DNA of 17,787 nt from an uncultured Eubacterium sp. (GTDB lineage: Bacteria > Bacillota_A > Clostridia > Lachnospirales > Lachnospiraceae), in contig CAOKJJ010000099.1 in assembly GCA_948468465.1 (NCBI GenBank), positions 1-17,787 on the forward strand. The letters run 5' to 3'. This document shows, piece by piece, positions 7,483 through 15,099 of the stretch. The notes beneath the pieces were generated by a model. The model made no database searches. It was not told the origin of the DNA and saw nothing but the letters and a program-made list of their open reading frames with translations. Numbering within the stretch: position 1 is the first letter of the stretch; the number at the start of each line of letters is the position of its first letter. The translations under genes and the position numbers were made by a program.

Positions 7483-7527
7483 AGACCGTCCCTGATGGAG
7501 CGCGATTTTTTATATGGAGGAATAGTT

Positions 7528-7836
7528 ATGGAGCCGATTCTGGCGAAACAGAGTGTGGACATCAAATGCAGGCTCTGTGCTTCCATTATGATGGGGAATT
7601 ATGAATTTTATTATGCGGCCGGGCGGTTTTTTAAAATGGCAGCACAAAAACCGGAGCTTTCCCTGCAGCCGAAAGAACTGCATGCATTTCTCAGGCCGCT
7701 GCTGGATACATATGAAACAAAAAATGAGCAGGATGCATATCTCGTAAAAATGTTAAAAGATTACGAAGCATCTGACGAATATGATATGCAGATGAAAGAA
7801 CTGCTGCAGATGGGACTTTTGGATGATGAACGTTGA
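7528..7836 (+). CDS. Unrecognised 102-residue protein in the spoVA operon
   Basis: ATG 7528 has GGAGG seven bases upstream, a better start than the in-frame ATG at 7495. The product is soluble and mostly helical. The N-terminus holds DIKCRLCASIMMGNYEFYYA with a single CxxC, and the C-terminus is acidic (LKDYEASDEYDMQMKELLQM). I know no family for it. A lone CxxC is not enough for a zinc ribbon, though a dimer could share a metal. It follows spoVAB by 45 bases and its TGA overlaps the next start, so it is probably translated together with that gene and read from the forespore promoter. Confidence 0.6.
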   Translation: MEPILAKQSVDIKCRLCASIMMGNYEFYYAAGRFFKMAAQKPELSLQPKELHAFLRPLLDTYETKNEQDAYLVKMLKDYEASDEYDMQMKELLQMGLLDDER

Positions 7837-8195
7837 AGCTGGCAGCTGCACAGGAACTGCTGTACGAGGACCGGATCTGGTTTCAGATGTTAAAAGACAG
7901 AAATGACGATTCACATATTTTCCAGAAAGCGAACGCAATCATTTACATAAGCAGAATTACCACGCTGTATCTGCCGGAAATCAGAAGACTGATCCTGCGG
8001 CTCAAAGAGCTGATACCGGAAGAACCACTCGAAGAGATCTGGATTCCTGACGATCTGCTTGCGTATGCACACAAAAGCAAACGTCCGCTCTATGAGCTGA
8101 TAGAAGAGATCAGGCTGAAATATCAGTGCCAGACGGATGCCCGGATATATGACAGCTGGGAAAAATATAAAAAAGAATTTTTAATTCGTTCTTGA
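7833..8195 (+). CDS. Unrecognised 120-residue helical protein
   Basis: The frame opens with TTG at 7833, which overlaps the previous stop as TTGA, so translation is probably coupled; no strong ribosome site is visible. ATG at 7887-7889 would give a shorter product. The protein is hydrophilic and helical (YLPEIRRLILRLKELIPEEP, then YELIEEIRLKYQCQ) with no membrane segment. I cannot assign a family. It ends inside the -35 box of the valS leader promoter. Its only clue to function is its place as the last gene after spoVAA and spoVAB. Confidence 0.6.
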   Translation: MKLAAAQELLYEDRIWFQMLKDRNDDSHIFQKANAIIYISRITTLYLPEIRRLILRLKELIPEEPLEEIWIPDDLLAYAHKSKRPLYELIEEIRLKYQCQTDARIYDSWEKYKKEFLIRS

Positions 8196-8220
8196 CAATT
8201 AAAAAAAATCTATATATGAT
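8192..8220 (+). promoter_or_regulatory. Strong sigma-A promoter of the valS leader
   Basis: TTGACA at 8192-8197 is a perfect -35. TATGAT at 8215-8220 follows after 17 A/T-rich bases. Transcription should start near 8227. The -35 overlaps the stop codon of the preceding gene. Confidence 0.85.
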
Positions 8221-8226
8221 AATAAA

Positions 8227-8554
8227 AGATATTACTGCTGGCATTTAAGATGATTACAGTAAGAAAAATATTTTATACGCAAACAGGTATTGAGAAAGAG
8301 GAGTACGTCATGACGCTCAGCAGAGAGGGCTGCCCGCTGGCTGAAAGGCAGCTTTGAATACGCATGACGGAAGGTAGCTTTTGAACCGGACGGCCGAACA
8401 TTGCAGCACGCAGGTAAGCCGCCCCGTCCCGTCCGCGTTACAGGACAAGAAAAGAACAGGCATCAGTGTTATTGTATTTGCATAGATACCCGTAAAAGAA
8501 AAGGTGGTACCGCGCTCATTCGCCCTTTGTAGTTTGAACTATAAAGGGTTTTTT
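8227..8554 (+). promoter_or_regulatory. Valine T-box riboswitch leader
   Basis: Stem I is visible. AGTA (8302-8305) and GAA (8370-8372) form the specifier-loop motif below a perfect CGTCATG/CATGACG helix (8306-8312 with 8363-8369). AGAGAG (8322-8327) is the distal bulge, and GCTGCC/GGCAGC (8329-8334 with 8347-8352) the distal helix. The specifier codon by position is GTA at 8374-8376, valine, which agrees with the downstream gene. The T-box AAGGTGGTACCGCG is at 8501-8514. Its TGGT pairs with an ACCA tRNA end, consistent with the usual A discriminator of tRNA-Val. Uncharged tRNA should stabilise the antiterminator and allow valS transcription; charged tRNA leaves the terminator to form. Confidence 0.93.
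8523..8554 (+). terminator. Regulated intrinsic terminator of the T-box leader
   Basis: CCCTTTGTAGTT (8523-8534) pairs with AACTATAAAGGG (8537-8548), with one G-U, followed by T6 at 8549-8554. It lies nine bases after the T-box and about 105 bases before valS. It is the off state of the riboswitch. Confidence 0.9.
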
Positions 8555-8660
8555 GTTTGTGATGTGTAAACGGGCTAACAGAAATTCGTTAAGTAAATGA
8601 ATGGATGGTGAACAGTAACTATGAAATTGATGCAGAAACAGACAGAAAGGAATCATATTT

Positions 8661-11315
8661 ATGGCAAAAGAACTCGCAAAAACATACAATCCGGCCGGGC
8701 TGGAAGAACGTCTTTATAAAAAATGGGAAGAAAACGGCTATTTTCATGCAAAGCCAGACCGCAGCAAAAAGCCTTTTACGATCGTCATGCCGCCGCCAAA
8801 CGTGACCGGGCAGCTGCACATGGGCCATGCACTGGATAACACGATGCAGGATATTTTAATCCGATACAAAAAAATGCAGGGATACATGACCCTCTGGCAG
8901 CCAGGGACAGACCATGCGGCGATTGCGACCGAGGTGCGTGTCATTCAGTCTTTGAAAGAACAGGGCATCGACAAAAACGACCTTGGCAGGGAAGGATTTT
9001 TGAAAAAAGCATGGGAATGGAAGGAAGAGTACGGCGGACGCATTATCAACCAGTTAAAAAAGATGGGTTCCGCCGCTGACTGGGACAGAGAACGGTTTAC
9101 GATGGATGAGGGCTGTTCCAAAGCAGTGGAAGAGGTATTTGTCCGTTTATATAAAAAAGGCTATATCTATAAAGGAAACAGGATCATAAACTGGTGTCCG
9201 GTATGCAAGACTTCTATCTCAGACGCGGAAGTAGAACATGTTGATCAAAATGGACACTTTTGGCATATCAAATATCCGGTGGCAGGGGAAGAAGGCAGAT
9301 TTGTTGAGATCGCGACAACGCGTCCGGAAACGATGTTTGGAGACACGGCGGTTGCGGTTAACCCGAATGACGAACGGTATCAGGACATTGTCGGCAAGAC
9401 TTTGATTCTTCCGATTGTAAATCGTGAAATTCCGGTGATTGCGGATGAATATGTAGATATGGAATTTGGAACCGGATGCGTAAAGATTACCCCGGCGCAT
9501 GACCCGAACGATTTTGAAGTAGGCAGACGGCATCAGTTAGAGCTTGTCAATGTCATGAATGACGATGCTACAATGAATGAAAATGCCGGAAAGTATGCGG
9601 GCATGGACCGCTATGCATGCAGGGAGGCGCTTGTCAAAGAGCTGGATGAGGCAGGGCTGCTGGCAGGCATCAAAGATCATGCGCATGCGGTAGGCACGCA
9701 TGACCGCTGCAAGACGACGGTGGAACCGATGGCAAAGCAGCAGTGGTTCGTGGCGATGGAAGAGATGGCAAAGCCGGCAATGGAAGCGATTCGCAGCGGG
9801 GAATTAAAATTTGTTCCGGAACGTTTTGATAAGATTTATATGCATTGGCTGGAAGGCATCCGTGACTGGTGCATTTCCAGGCAGCTGTGGTGGGGACACC
9901 GGATTCCGGCCTATTACTGCCCGGCGTGCGGCGAACTCGTAGTGGCAAAATCAGACGAAGCGCCTCATACATGTCCGAAATGCGGGCATGCAGGGATGGA
10001 ACAGGATCCGGATACGCTGGATACGTGGTTCTCATCCGCGTTATGGCCGTTTTCCACGTTAGGGTGGCCGGAGCAGACGGAAGAGATGGACTATTTTTAT
10101 CCGACAGACGTGCTTGTTACCGGGTATGACATTATTTTCTTCTGGGTCATCCGTATGGTATTTTCCGGTTACGAACAGACGGGCAGATCTCCGTTCCACA
10201 CAGTGCTGATACATGGACTGATTCGGGATTCTAAGGGGCGCAAGATGAGCAAGTCGTTGGGAAACGGGATTGATCCTTTGGAGGTCATTGAAAAATACGG
10301 TGCGGATGCGCTGCGTCTGACATTGATTACCGGCAATGCTCCGGGAAATGACATGCGTTTTTACTGGGAGCGGGTAGAGGCGTCCAGAAACTTCGCAAAC
10401 AAAGTATGGAATGCATCGCGTTTTATTATGATGAACCTGGAAGGCCGGGAAATTACCGAGCCGTCCATAGAGGATCTGGAATCCTCCGATCAGTGGATCA
10501 TCTCAAAATTAAACACGCTGGCAAAAGATATGACGGAAAATATGGATAAGTTTGAACTTGGGATTGCCGTTTCGAAAGTATACGATTTTATCTGGGATGA
10601 ATTTTGTGACTGGTATATTGAGATTGCGAAGCTGCGTACGTACCATTATGAGGAAATGCCGCAGTCTGCAAATGCCGCGTTATGGACGCTGCGTACCGTA
10701 TTAACAGAAGCGTTAAAGCTGCTGCATCCGTTTATGCCGTTTATCACCGAAGAGATTTTCTGCACGCTGCACCCGCAGGAAGAATCTATTATGCTGGCGG
10801 AATGGCCGAAGTATGATAAGGACCGCCATTTTGAGGCCGAGGAAATACAGCTGGCACATGTCAAAGACATTGTCCGGGCAGTCCGTACGATACGAAAAGA
10901 CATGGATGTGCCAAACAGCAGAAAGTCCAAGCTGTTTATCGTTTCAGAAGACGCCGGGATCCGGGAAATATTTGAACATGCCAAAGAGGTATACAGGAGC
11001 TTTACGTATGCGAATGAAATTGTGATACAGGCGGACAGAGAAGGAATCGGAGAGGATGCGGTATCGGCAGTCATACCGGGAGCAGCCATTTATCTTCCAT
11101 TCGAAGAGCTTGTAGATAAAGCGAAAGAAATCGAACGTCTGAAAAAAGATAAGGCGAAGCTTGAAAAAGAGTTGGCACGTTCGTATGGAATGTTAAAGAA
11201 TGAGAAATTTTTAAGTAAAGCGCCGCAGGCAAAAATCGAAGAGGAGAAGAAAAAACTGGCGGAATATGAAAAAATGATGGCTGAAGTGGAAAAGCGGCTG
11301 GCTCAAATGCAGTAA
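8661..11315 (+). CDS. valS: Valyl-tRNA synthetase
   Basis: This class I synthetase of 884 residues charges tRNA-Val and edits mischarged threonine. It shows PPPNVTGQLHMGH with the HIGH-type motif H53-M-G-H56, and the KMSKS loop at residues 528-532 (GRKMSKSLGNG). The CP1 editing domain has TTRPETMFGDTAVAV and HDPNDFEVGRRH. Two CxxC pairs (CPACG and CPKCG) mark a zinc-binding insert before the KMSKS region. The C-terminus is a charged coiled coil of about 65 residues, as is typical of ValRS. Length is normal. ATG 8661 has AGAAAGGAA upstream. It is controlled by the T-box leader. Only a weak A/T-rich hairpin with a T8 tract (about 11322-11348) follows, a possible terminator. Confidence 0.98.
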   Translation: MAKELAKTYNPAGLEERLYKKWEENGYFHAKPDRSKKPFTIVMPPPNVTGQLHMGHALDNTMQDILIRYKKMQGYMTLWQPGTDHAAIATEVRVIQSLKEQGIDKNDLGREGFLKKAWEWKEEYGGRIINQLKKMGSAADWDRERFTMDEGCSKAVEEVFVRLYKKGYIYKGNRIINWCPVCKTSISDAEVEHVDQNGHFWHIKYPVAGEEGRFVEIATTRPETMFGDTAVAVNPNDERYQDIVGKTLILPIVNREIPVIADEYVDMEFGTGCVKITPAHDPNDFEVGRRHQLELVNVMNDDATMNENAGKYAGMDRYACREALVKELDEAGLLAGIKDHAHAVGTHDRCKTTVEPMAKQQWFVAMEEMAKPAMEAIRSGELKFVPERFDKIYMHWLEGIRDWCISRQLWWGHRIPAYYCPACGELVVAKSDEAPHTCPKCGHAGMEQDPDTLDTWFSSALWPFSTLGWPEQTEEMDYFYPTDVLVTGYDIIFFWVIRMVFSGYEQTGRSPFHTVLIHGLIRDSKGRKMSKSLGNGIDPLEVIEKYGADALRLTLITGNAPGNDMRFYWERVEASRNFANKVWNASRFIMMNLEGREITEPSIEDLESSDQWIISKLNTLAKDMTENMDKFELGIAVSKVYDFIWDEFCDWYIEIAKLRTYHYEEMPQSANAALWTLRTVLTEALKLLHPFMPFITEEIFCTLHPQEESIMLAEWPKYDKDRHFEAEEIQLAHVKDIVRAVRTIRKDMDVPNSRKSKLFIVSEDAGIREIFEHAKEVYRSFTYANEIVIQADREGIGEDAVSAVIPGAAIYLPFEELVDKAKEIERLKKDKAKLEKELARSYGMLKNEKFLSKAPQAKIEEEKKKLAEYEKMMAEVEKRLAQMQ

Positions 11316-11361
11316 ATGACCAAAAAAATGTATTTCATTCTTTTTTTTCGCAGAATATTTG

Positions 11362-11390
11362 TTGAAGTTTGTCTCAATTAATGGTAAAAT
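11362..11390 (+). promoter_or_regulatory. Sigma-A-type promoter of the FapA-like gene
   Basis: TTGAAG at 11362-11367 and TAAAAT at 11385-11390 are separated by 17 bases. The start would be near 11397, which puts the ATG at 11417 only 20 bases downstream with no ribosome site, and so supports ATG 11453 as the true start. Confidence 0.6.
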
Positions 11391-11452
11391 TATTATAAAT
11401 ATACCATGTAAAGCATATGGTTGATGAATTAAGAGTGAAGGGTGGTAAGGTC

Positions 11453-12847
11453 ATGCAGACACTACAGCTTGATAGAACAGCAATCAGTTATAGTCCGGAT
11501 GGTATGACAGCGTATTTGCGTCTGCCGGAACCAGCGGCTGGGGTCAAGTATAGTTTGGAAGATGTTAAGGCAGCATTAGTTGCCGGAGGGGTCAGGCAGG
11601 GAATAGACCAAAAGGCAATTCTTAACATGATCCGAAGCAGAATTTATGACCGTTCCGTTGCGGTGGCAACGGGCAAGGCTCCACAGGATGGTATAGACGG
11701 GTATTTTGAATATATGTTTCAAAGCCAGCTGGACGGAAAGCCAAGAATTAACGAGGACGGTTCGGTCAGCTATGCGATCAAGCTATTTGAGATGGTGACA
11801 GAAGGACAGGTGATCGCAAAATATCATCCGGCTGTCCCGGGGGTAGATGGATATACAGTAAAAGATGCGCCAATCCGTGCAAAGCCAGGCAGGGAGCTGC
11901 CTCCGCTGCGCGGAAGAGGTTTTGCATGCAAAGATGATGGGGTTACCTATATAGCTTCGATTACGGGCAAGATTGATAAGATCAATGATAAGATTAATAT
12001 CCTGCCGGTGTTTGAAGTTTCCGGTGACGTAGATTCCAATACAGGCAATATTGAATTTCGTGGAGACGTCATCATCCATGGCAGTGTAGACGACATAGAG
12101 ATCCGTGCTACAGGCACAGTGACCGTAGATGGCGTTGTACAGGGAGCCAGCATTTTCGCGAATAAGGACATTGTTGTGGCTGGCGGTGTGCTTGGCAACG
12201 GAAAGAGTGTCATTGATGCCAAAGGAAAAGTCTCGGCAAAGTTTTTTGAATTTGCGACAGTCCGTAGCAAAGGGGATATTACAGCGGATATATTCCTGAA
12301 CAGCAACGTTTACTGCGAAGGCAGTGCATTTGTGATGAGCAAAAAAGGATGTATTGTAGGCGGTAGCGTTCACGCGGTCAGCGGAATCGAGGCAAACAGC
12401 ATCGGCAACAACGCCGAAATACGGACACATGTTCTGGTCGGCAACGGCGGTGAGGTCCGTATGAAGATGGAGGAACTGCGAAACAGCATTAAAGCAGCGG
12501 AAGCCAATATTAATAAATCAGAAATGATCCTGGCGAAATTTCAGGAATACGAAGAGAAAACGGGCCAGTCCTGCAAGGATGATCCAAGACGGGTACAGCT
12601 GGTCCGCATCCGGGTGCGGGATCTGGCACGCAAGGCGGCTGATGAGGAAGATTTAAAGAAACTGCGGCTGATGGTAGAGAGTGCAAAAGGGGCAAACATC
12701 AAAGTACGCAAGAGAGTATTTCCAGGTGTGTTTGTATCTATTGACAGCTGCGATACTTCCTGTAAGGATACGTTTGATGATATCATATTTATCAAGCAGC
12801 AGGAAAAGGTTGTGATGCGCAGGCTTTCCGATTGGGGCGACGCGTAA
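11453..12847 (+). CDS. FapA / DUF342-family protein
   Basis: The product has 464 residues from ATG 11453 (GGGTGGTAAGG upstream). The N-terminal region to about residue 185 includes HPAVPGVDGYTVKDAP and ELPPLRGRG, typical of the DUF342 N-terminal domain. Residues 190-345 form a repetitive right-handed beta-helix (GDVIIHGSVDD, GTVTVDGVVQGASIFANKDI, GCIVGGSVHAVSGIEANSIG). A coiled coil follows (MKMEELRNSIKAAEANINKS), then a short beta-rich tail (KRVFPGVFVSIDSC). The family is named for a Vibrio protein linked to flagellar-pole assembly and resembles the polymerising bactofilin/MinC-C fold. Its role in Firmicutes is unclear, and no flagellar gene lies in this window. It is cytosolic and monocistronic, with a terminator directly after. 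Confidence 0.85.
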   Translation: MQTLQLDRTAISYSPDGMTAYLRLPEPAAGVKYSLEDVKAALVAGGVRQGIDQKAILNMIRSRIYDRSVAVATGKAPQDGIDGYFEYMFQSQLDGKPRINEDGSVSYAIKLFEMVTEGQVIAKYHPAVPGVDGYTVKDAPIRAKPGRELPPLRGRGFACKDDGVTYIASITGKIDKINDKINILPVFEVSGDVDSNTGNIEFRGDVIIHGSVDDIEIRATGTVTVDGVVQGASIFANKDIVVAGGVLGNGKSVIDAKGKVSAKFFEFATVRSKGDITADIFLNSNVYCEGSAFVMSKKGCIVGGSVHAVSGIEANSIGNNAEIRTHVLVGNGGEVRMKMEELRNSIKAAEANINKSEMILAKFQEYEEKTGQSCKDDPRRVQLVRIRVRDLARKAADEEDLKKLRLMVESAKGANIKVRKRVFPGVFVSIDSCDTSCKDTFDDIIFIKQQEKVVMRRLSDWGDA

Positions 12848-12860
12848 AACGATTTCAATT

Positions 12861-12901
12861 AGTAACAGTTCAGATTTCCTGGACTGTTACTCAGATTTTT
12901 T
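12861..12901 (+). terminator. Intrinsic terminator after the FapA-like gene
   Basis: AGTAACAGT (12861-12869) pairs with ACTGTTACT (12883-12891). A G-U and a G-C pair extend this to 11 pairs around a nine-base loop. T6 at 12896-12901 follows after four bases. The 194 bases from here to the small acidic gene hold only the promoter described next and a third copy of TAACAGT at 12907-12913. Confidence 0.65.
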
Positions 12902-13031
12902 AACGATAACAGTTACATGCAGGCATACATCGTGGAATCGGTACTTTACTTTAGGATAAATGAAGTAGGGGCTGATTCTTTTTGTTTATAAAAATTTTCG
13001 AAAAAGGAAGAAAAAACAAGACAACCATTTC

Positions 13032-13059
13032 TTTACAAAGTTAAAAGATGTGCTATAAT
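13032..13059 (+). promoter_or_regulatory. Sigma-A-type promoter for the acidic peptide and TPR genes
   Basis: TTTACA at 13032-13037 and TATAAT at 13054-13059 are 16 bases apart. The start would be near 13066, with the first ATG at 13096. Confidence 0.65.
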
Positions 13060-13095
13060 TAATTCGTTTAATAAAAACAGACGGAGGGAATACAG

Positions 13096-13239
13096 ATGAT
13101 AGACTTTGAAGAAGAATTGAAAAAATTTCAGCCGAGCTTAGAGGTGGAAGAGGCGGAAGAAGCAATATACAGCCATAATCTGACGGATATGACGGATATT
13201 TTACAGGAGATGATTAAAGAAGCCAGACGCAACCGATAA
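13096..13239 (+). CDS. 47-residue acidic peptide before the TPR gene
   Basis: ATG 13096 follows a GGAGGG site and a good promoter, and TAA lies at 13237-13239. The peptide starts MIDFEEELKKFQPSLEVEEA and ends ILQEMIKEARRNR. It is acidic, helical, and has no cysteine or membrane segment. I do not recognise it. A strong promoter, a strong ribosome site and 17 bases to the next start make it very likely to be a real gene, cotranscribed with the TPR protein. A regulatory or scaffold partner of that protein is a guess from position only. Confidence 0.7.
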   Translation: MIDFEEELKKFQPSLEVEEAEEAIYSHNLTDMTDILQEMIKEARRNR

Positions 13240-13256
13240 ATCAGGAAGGAGCCGAT

Positions 13257-14651
13257 ATGCAGTGTTTTAAATGTGGAGCGCAGCTTGGGGCGGAGCAGAC
13301 CTGTCCGAACTGTGGGATGAATGTTAAAATGTATAAAAAGCTGATAGCGATTTCTAATTATTTATATAATGTTGGATTGGAGCGGGCAAAAGTAAGGGAT
13401 TTATCAGGTGCGGCTGATTCGTTAAAGACAAGTCTGCAGTACTATAAAGGGAATATCCAGGCAAGAAATCTGCTTGGACTGATCTATTATGAGATAGGGG
13501 AGACCGTATCAGCCTTAAGCGAGTGGGTGATCAGCAAAAATCAGTCCGGAAAAGATAATATAGCGGATACTTATCTGCATGAGGTACAGAGTAATGCCGC
13601 TTTGTTAAATACAGTTAACCAGACCATTAAAAAATATAACCAGGCGCTTATTTACTGTCAGCAGGGCAGTGAGGATTTGGCGGTTATTCAGCTAAAGAAA
13701 ATATTGTCTGTGAATCCAAAGCTGGTGAAAGCGCATCAATTGCTGGCGCTTTTGTATATTCGTGACAGGAAATACGACCTTGCAAGAAAATCGCTGCGGG
13801 CAGCGGAGAAGATTGACCGTGGGAATACAACGACGATGGCCTATTTGGCGGAAATCGACGGACATGTGGGAAATGGTACGGAAAAGGGCAAAAAATCAAA
13901 GAAAAAAGAAAACAAGGTGGAATACAGTACAGGAAATGATACGATCATACAACCGACTAACTTGAGGGATAACTCTGGCTGGATGATGATTGTTAATATT
14001 TTGGTTGGACTTGTTATCGGTGTAACGGCTACTTATTTTCTGATTGTGCCAAGTATCCGCCAGGCCTTGCAAAAAGATGTGAATACTGCTGTTGCAGATG
14101 CCAATGATACGATTGCGTCCAAAAACCAGGCAATCAAAGATCTGGAAGGTCAGGTGAAGAAACTGACGAAAAATGTGGAAGATGCTGAAGGAGAAAAAGA
14201 AGCATCTGCTTCCCAGATTCTCAGCTATCAGAAATTGATGGCAGCGTATCAGTCTTATCAGCAGGGCAGCTTAGAAGAAGCGAAAACAGCTTTGGCTGAT
14301 GTAGACGAAAAGCAGCTGGACAGCGGAGCAAAACAAGTATATGCATCTATCCAGACTGAGATTGATGCCCAATATTTGGAAACGACTTATAATGAAGGCT
14401 ATACGGCGTATATGTCCCAAAACTACCAGCAGTCGGCGGAATTGCTGCAGAAGGTTGCAGACGTGGACGATACGTATCATAATGGAGATGCGATATATTA
14501 TCTGGCACAGTCCTACCGGATCATAGAGGATTATCAAAAAGCAGCTGAATTATATCAAAAGGTGATTGATGAATATCCATCTTCTTATAAGGCAAATAAT
14601 GCCAGATATAAGTACCTGCCGGAAGTACAGCAGAAACTGGAAGCGCAGTAG
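13257..14651 (+). CDS. Zinc-ribbon, TPR-repeat, single-pass membrane protein
   Basis: The product has 464 residues from ATG 13257 (AAGGAG upstream). It opens with a small zinc ribbon: C3, C6, C16 and C19 in CFKCG and CPNCG. TPR repeats follow to about residue 200 (AADSLKTSLQYYKGNIQARN, VIQLKKILSVNPKLVKAHQL). A lysine-rich link leads to one membrane helix at 242-266 (WMMIVNILVGLVIGVTATYF). Beyond it come a coiled coil (IASKNQAIKDLEGQVKKLTK) and more TPRs (YQQSAELLQKVADVDDTYHN, YQKAAELYQKVIDEYPSS). The N-terminal zinc ribbon and TPRs should be cytoplasmic and the C-terminal TPRs outside. It looks like a scaffold that joins the two sides of the membrane. The partners are unknown. Confidence 0.85.
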   Translation: MQCFKCGAQLGAEQTCPNCGMNVKMYKKLIAISNYLYNVGLERAKVRDLSGAADSLKTSLQYYKGNIQARNLLGLIYYEIGETVSALSEWVISKNQSGKDNIADTYLHEVQSNAALLNTVNQTIKKYNQALIYCQQGSEDLAVIQLKKILSVNPKLVKAHQLLALLYIRDRKYDLARKSLRAAEKIDRGNTTTMAYLAEIDGHVGNGTEKGKKSKKKENKVEYSTGNDTIIQPTNLRDNSGWMMIVNILVGLVIGVTATYFLIVPSIRQALQKDVNTAVADANDTIASKNQAIKDLEGQVKKLTKNVEDAEGEKEASASQILSYQKLMAAYQSYQQGSLEEAKTALADVDEKQLDSGAKQVYASIQTEIDAQYLETTYNEGYTAYMSQNYQQSAELLQKVADVDDTYHNGDAIYYLAQSYRIIEDYQKAAELYQKVIDEYPSSYKANNARYKYLPEVQQKLEAQ

Positions 14652-14707
14652 CATAAATTGTAACAGTTCCTAAGAATAAAGAAAAATAAGTAAATATAGA
14701 TTTTACA

Positions 14708-14742
14708 AAAGATGTTGATACGAAGAAATCAGCATCTTTTTT
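14708..14742 (+). terminator. Intrinsic terminator between the TPR gene and spoIIAA
   Basis: AAAGATGTTGAT (14708-14719) pairs with ATCAGCATCTTT (14728-14739), with one T-G, around an eight-base loop. T6 at 14737-14742 completes it. It lies only 27 bases before spoIIAA, so any spoIIA promoter upstream would have to read through it. Confidence 0.8.
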
Positions 14743-14769
14743 AATACTTAAAAACAGGAGGATTTTACT

Positions 14770-15099
14770 ATGGAATGCCGTTATGAACTAAACGAAGGGT
14801 GTCTTACGATATCTATGCCGAAAGAACTGGACCATCATAGTGCGGAACAGCTGCGGATGGAAGCAGATCTTTTGATTGACTCGTATCGCGTGAGAAACCT
14901 GGTTTTCGATTTTTCCGGAACAGAATTTATGGACAGTTCAGGAATCGGTGTGCTGATCGGAAGATGCCGCAATATGAGTTATTGCGGGGGCAGTGTAAAG
15001 GCTCAGCATATGAATGACCGGATTCAGAAGATTTTCAGAATATCCGGCCTGCACAAATTGATGGAAACGGAGGCGGTAAAATATGAAAGATCGGAATGA
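14770..15099 (+). CDS. spoIIAA: Anti-sigma F factor antagonist SpoIIAA
   Basis: This STAS-domain protein has 109 residues. In its unphosphorylated form it binds SpoIIAB and frees sigma-F in the forespore; SpoIIAB phosphorylates it to reset the switch, and the phosphatase SpoIIE reactivates it. The phosphorylation motif is FMDSSGIGVLIGR, with S57 equivalent to Bacillus S58. Before it come the usual strands (CLTISMPKELDHHSAEQLR and NLVFDFSGTEF). ATG 14770 has AGGAGG upstream. Its last 17 bases overlap spoIIAB, so the two are translationally coupled. Length is a little under the Bacillus protein. Confidence 0.95.
   Translation: MECRYELNEGCLTISMPKELDHHSAEQLRMEADLLIDSYRVRNLVFDFSGTEFMDSSGIGVLIGRCRNMSYCGGSVKAQHMNDRIQKIFRISGLHKLMETEAVKYERSE

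Noticed and set aside
8605..8805. Plus-strand ORF overlapping the valS start
   Set aside because: It lies in another frame, has no ribosome site, and is incompatible with the clear valS start at 8661.
11783..12430. Minus-strand 215-codon ORF
   Set aside because: It is antisense to the FapA-like gene, has an irregular composition with no recognisable motif, and no promoter or ribosome site. The plus-strand protein is clearly the real one.
14756..14776. GGAGGATTT with GGAAT as a sigma-H promoter for spoIIAA
   Set aside because: Both boxes match the consensus but are far too close together, and they are the ribosome site and start of spoIIAA.
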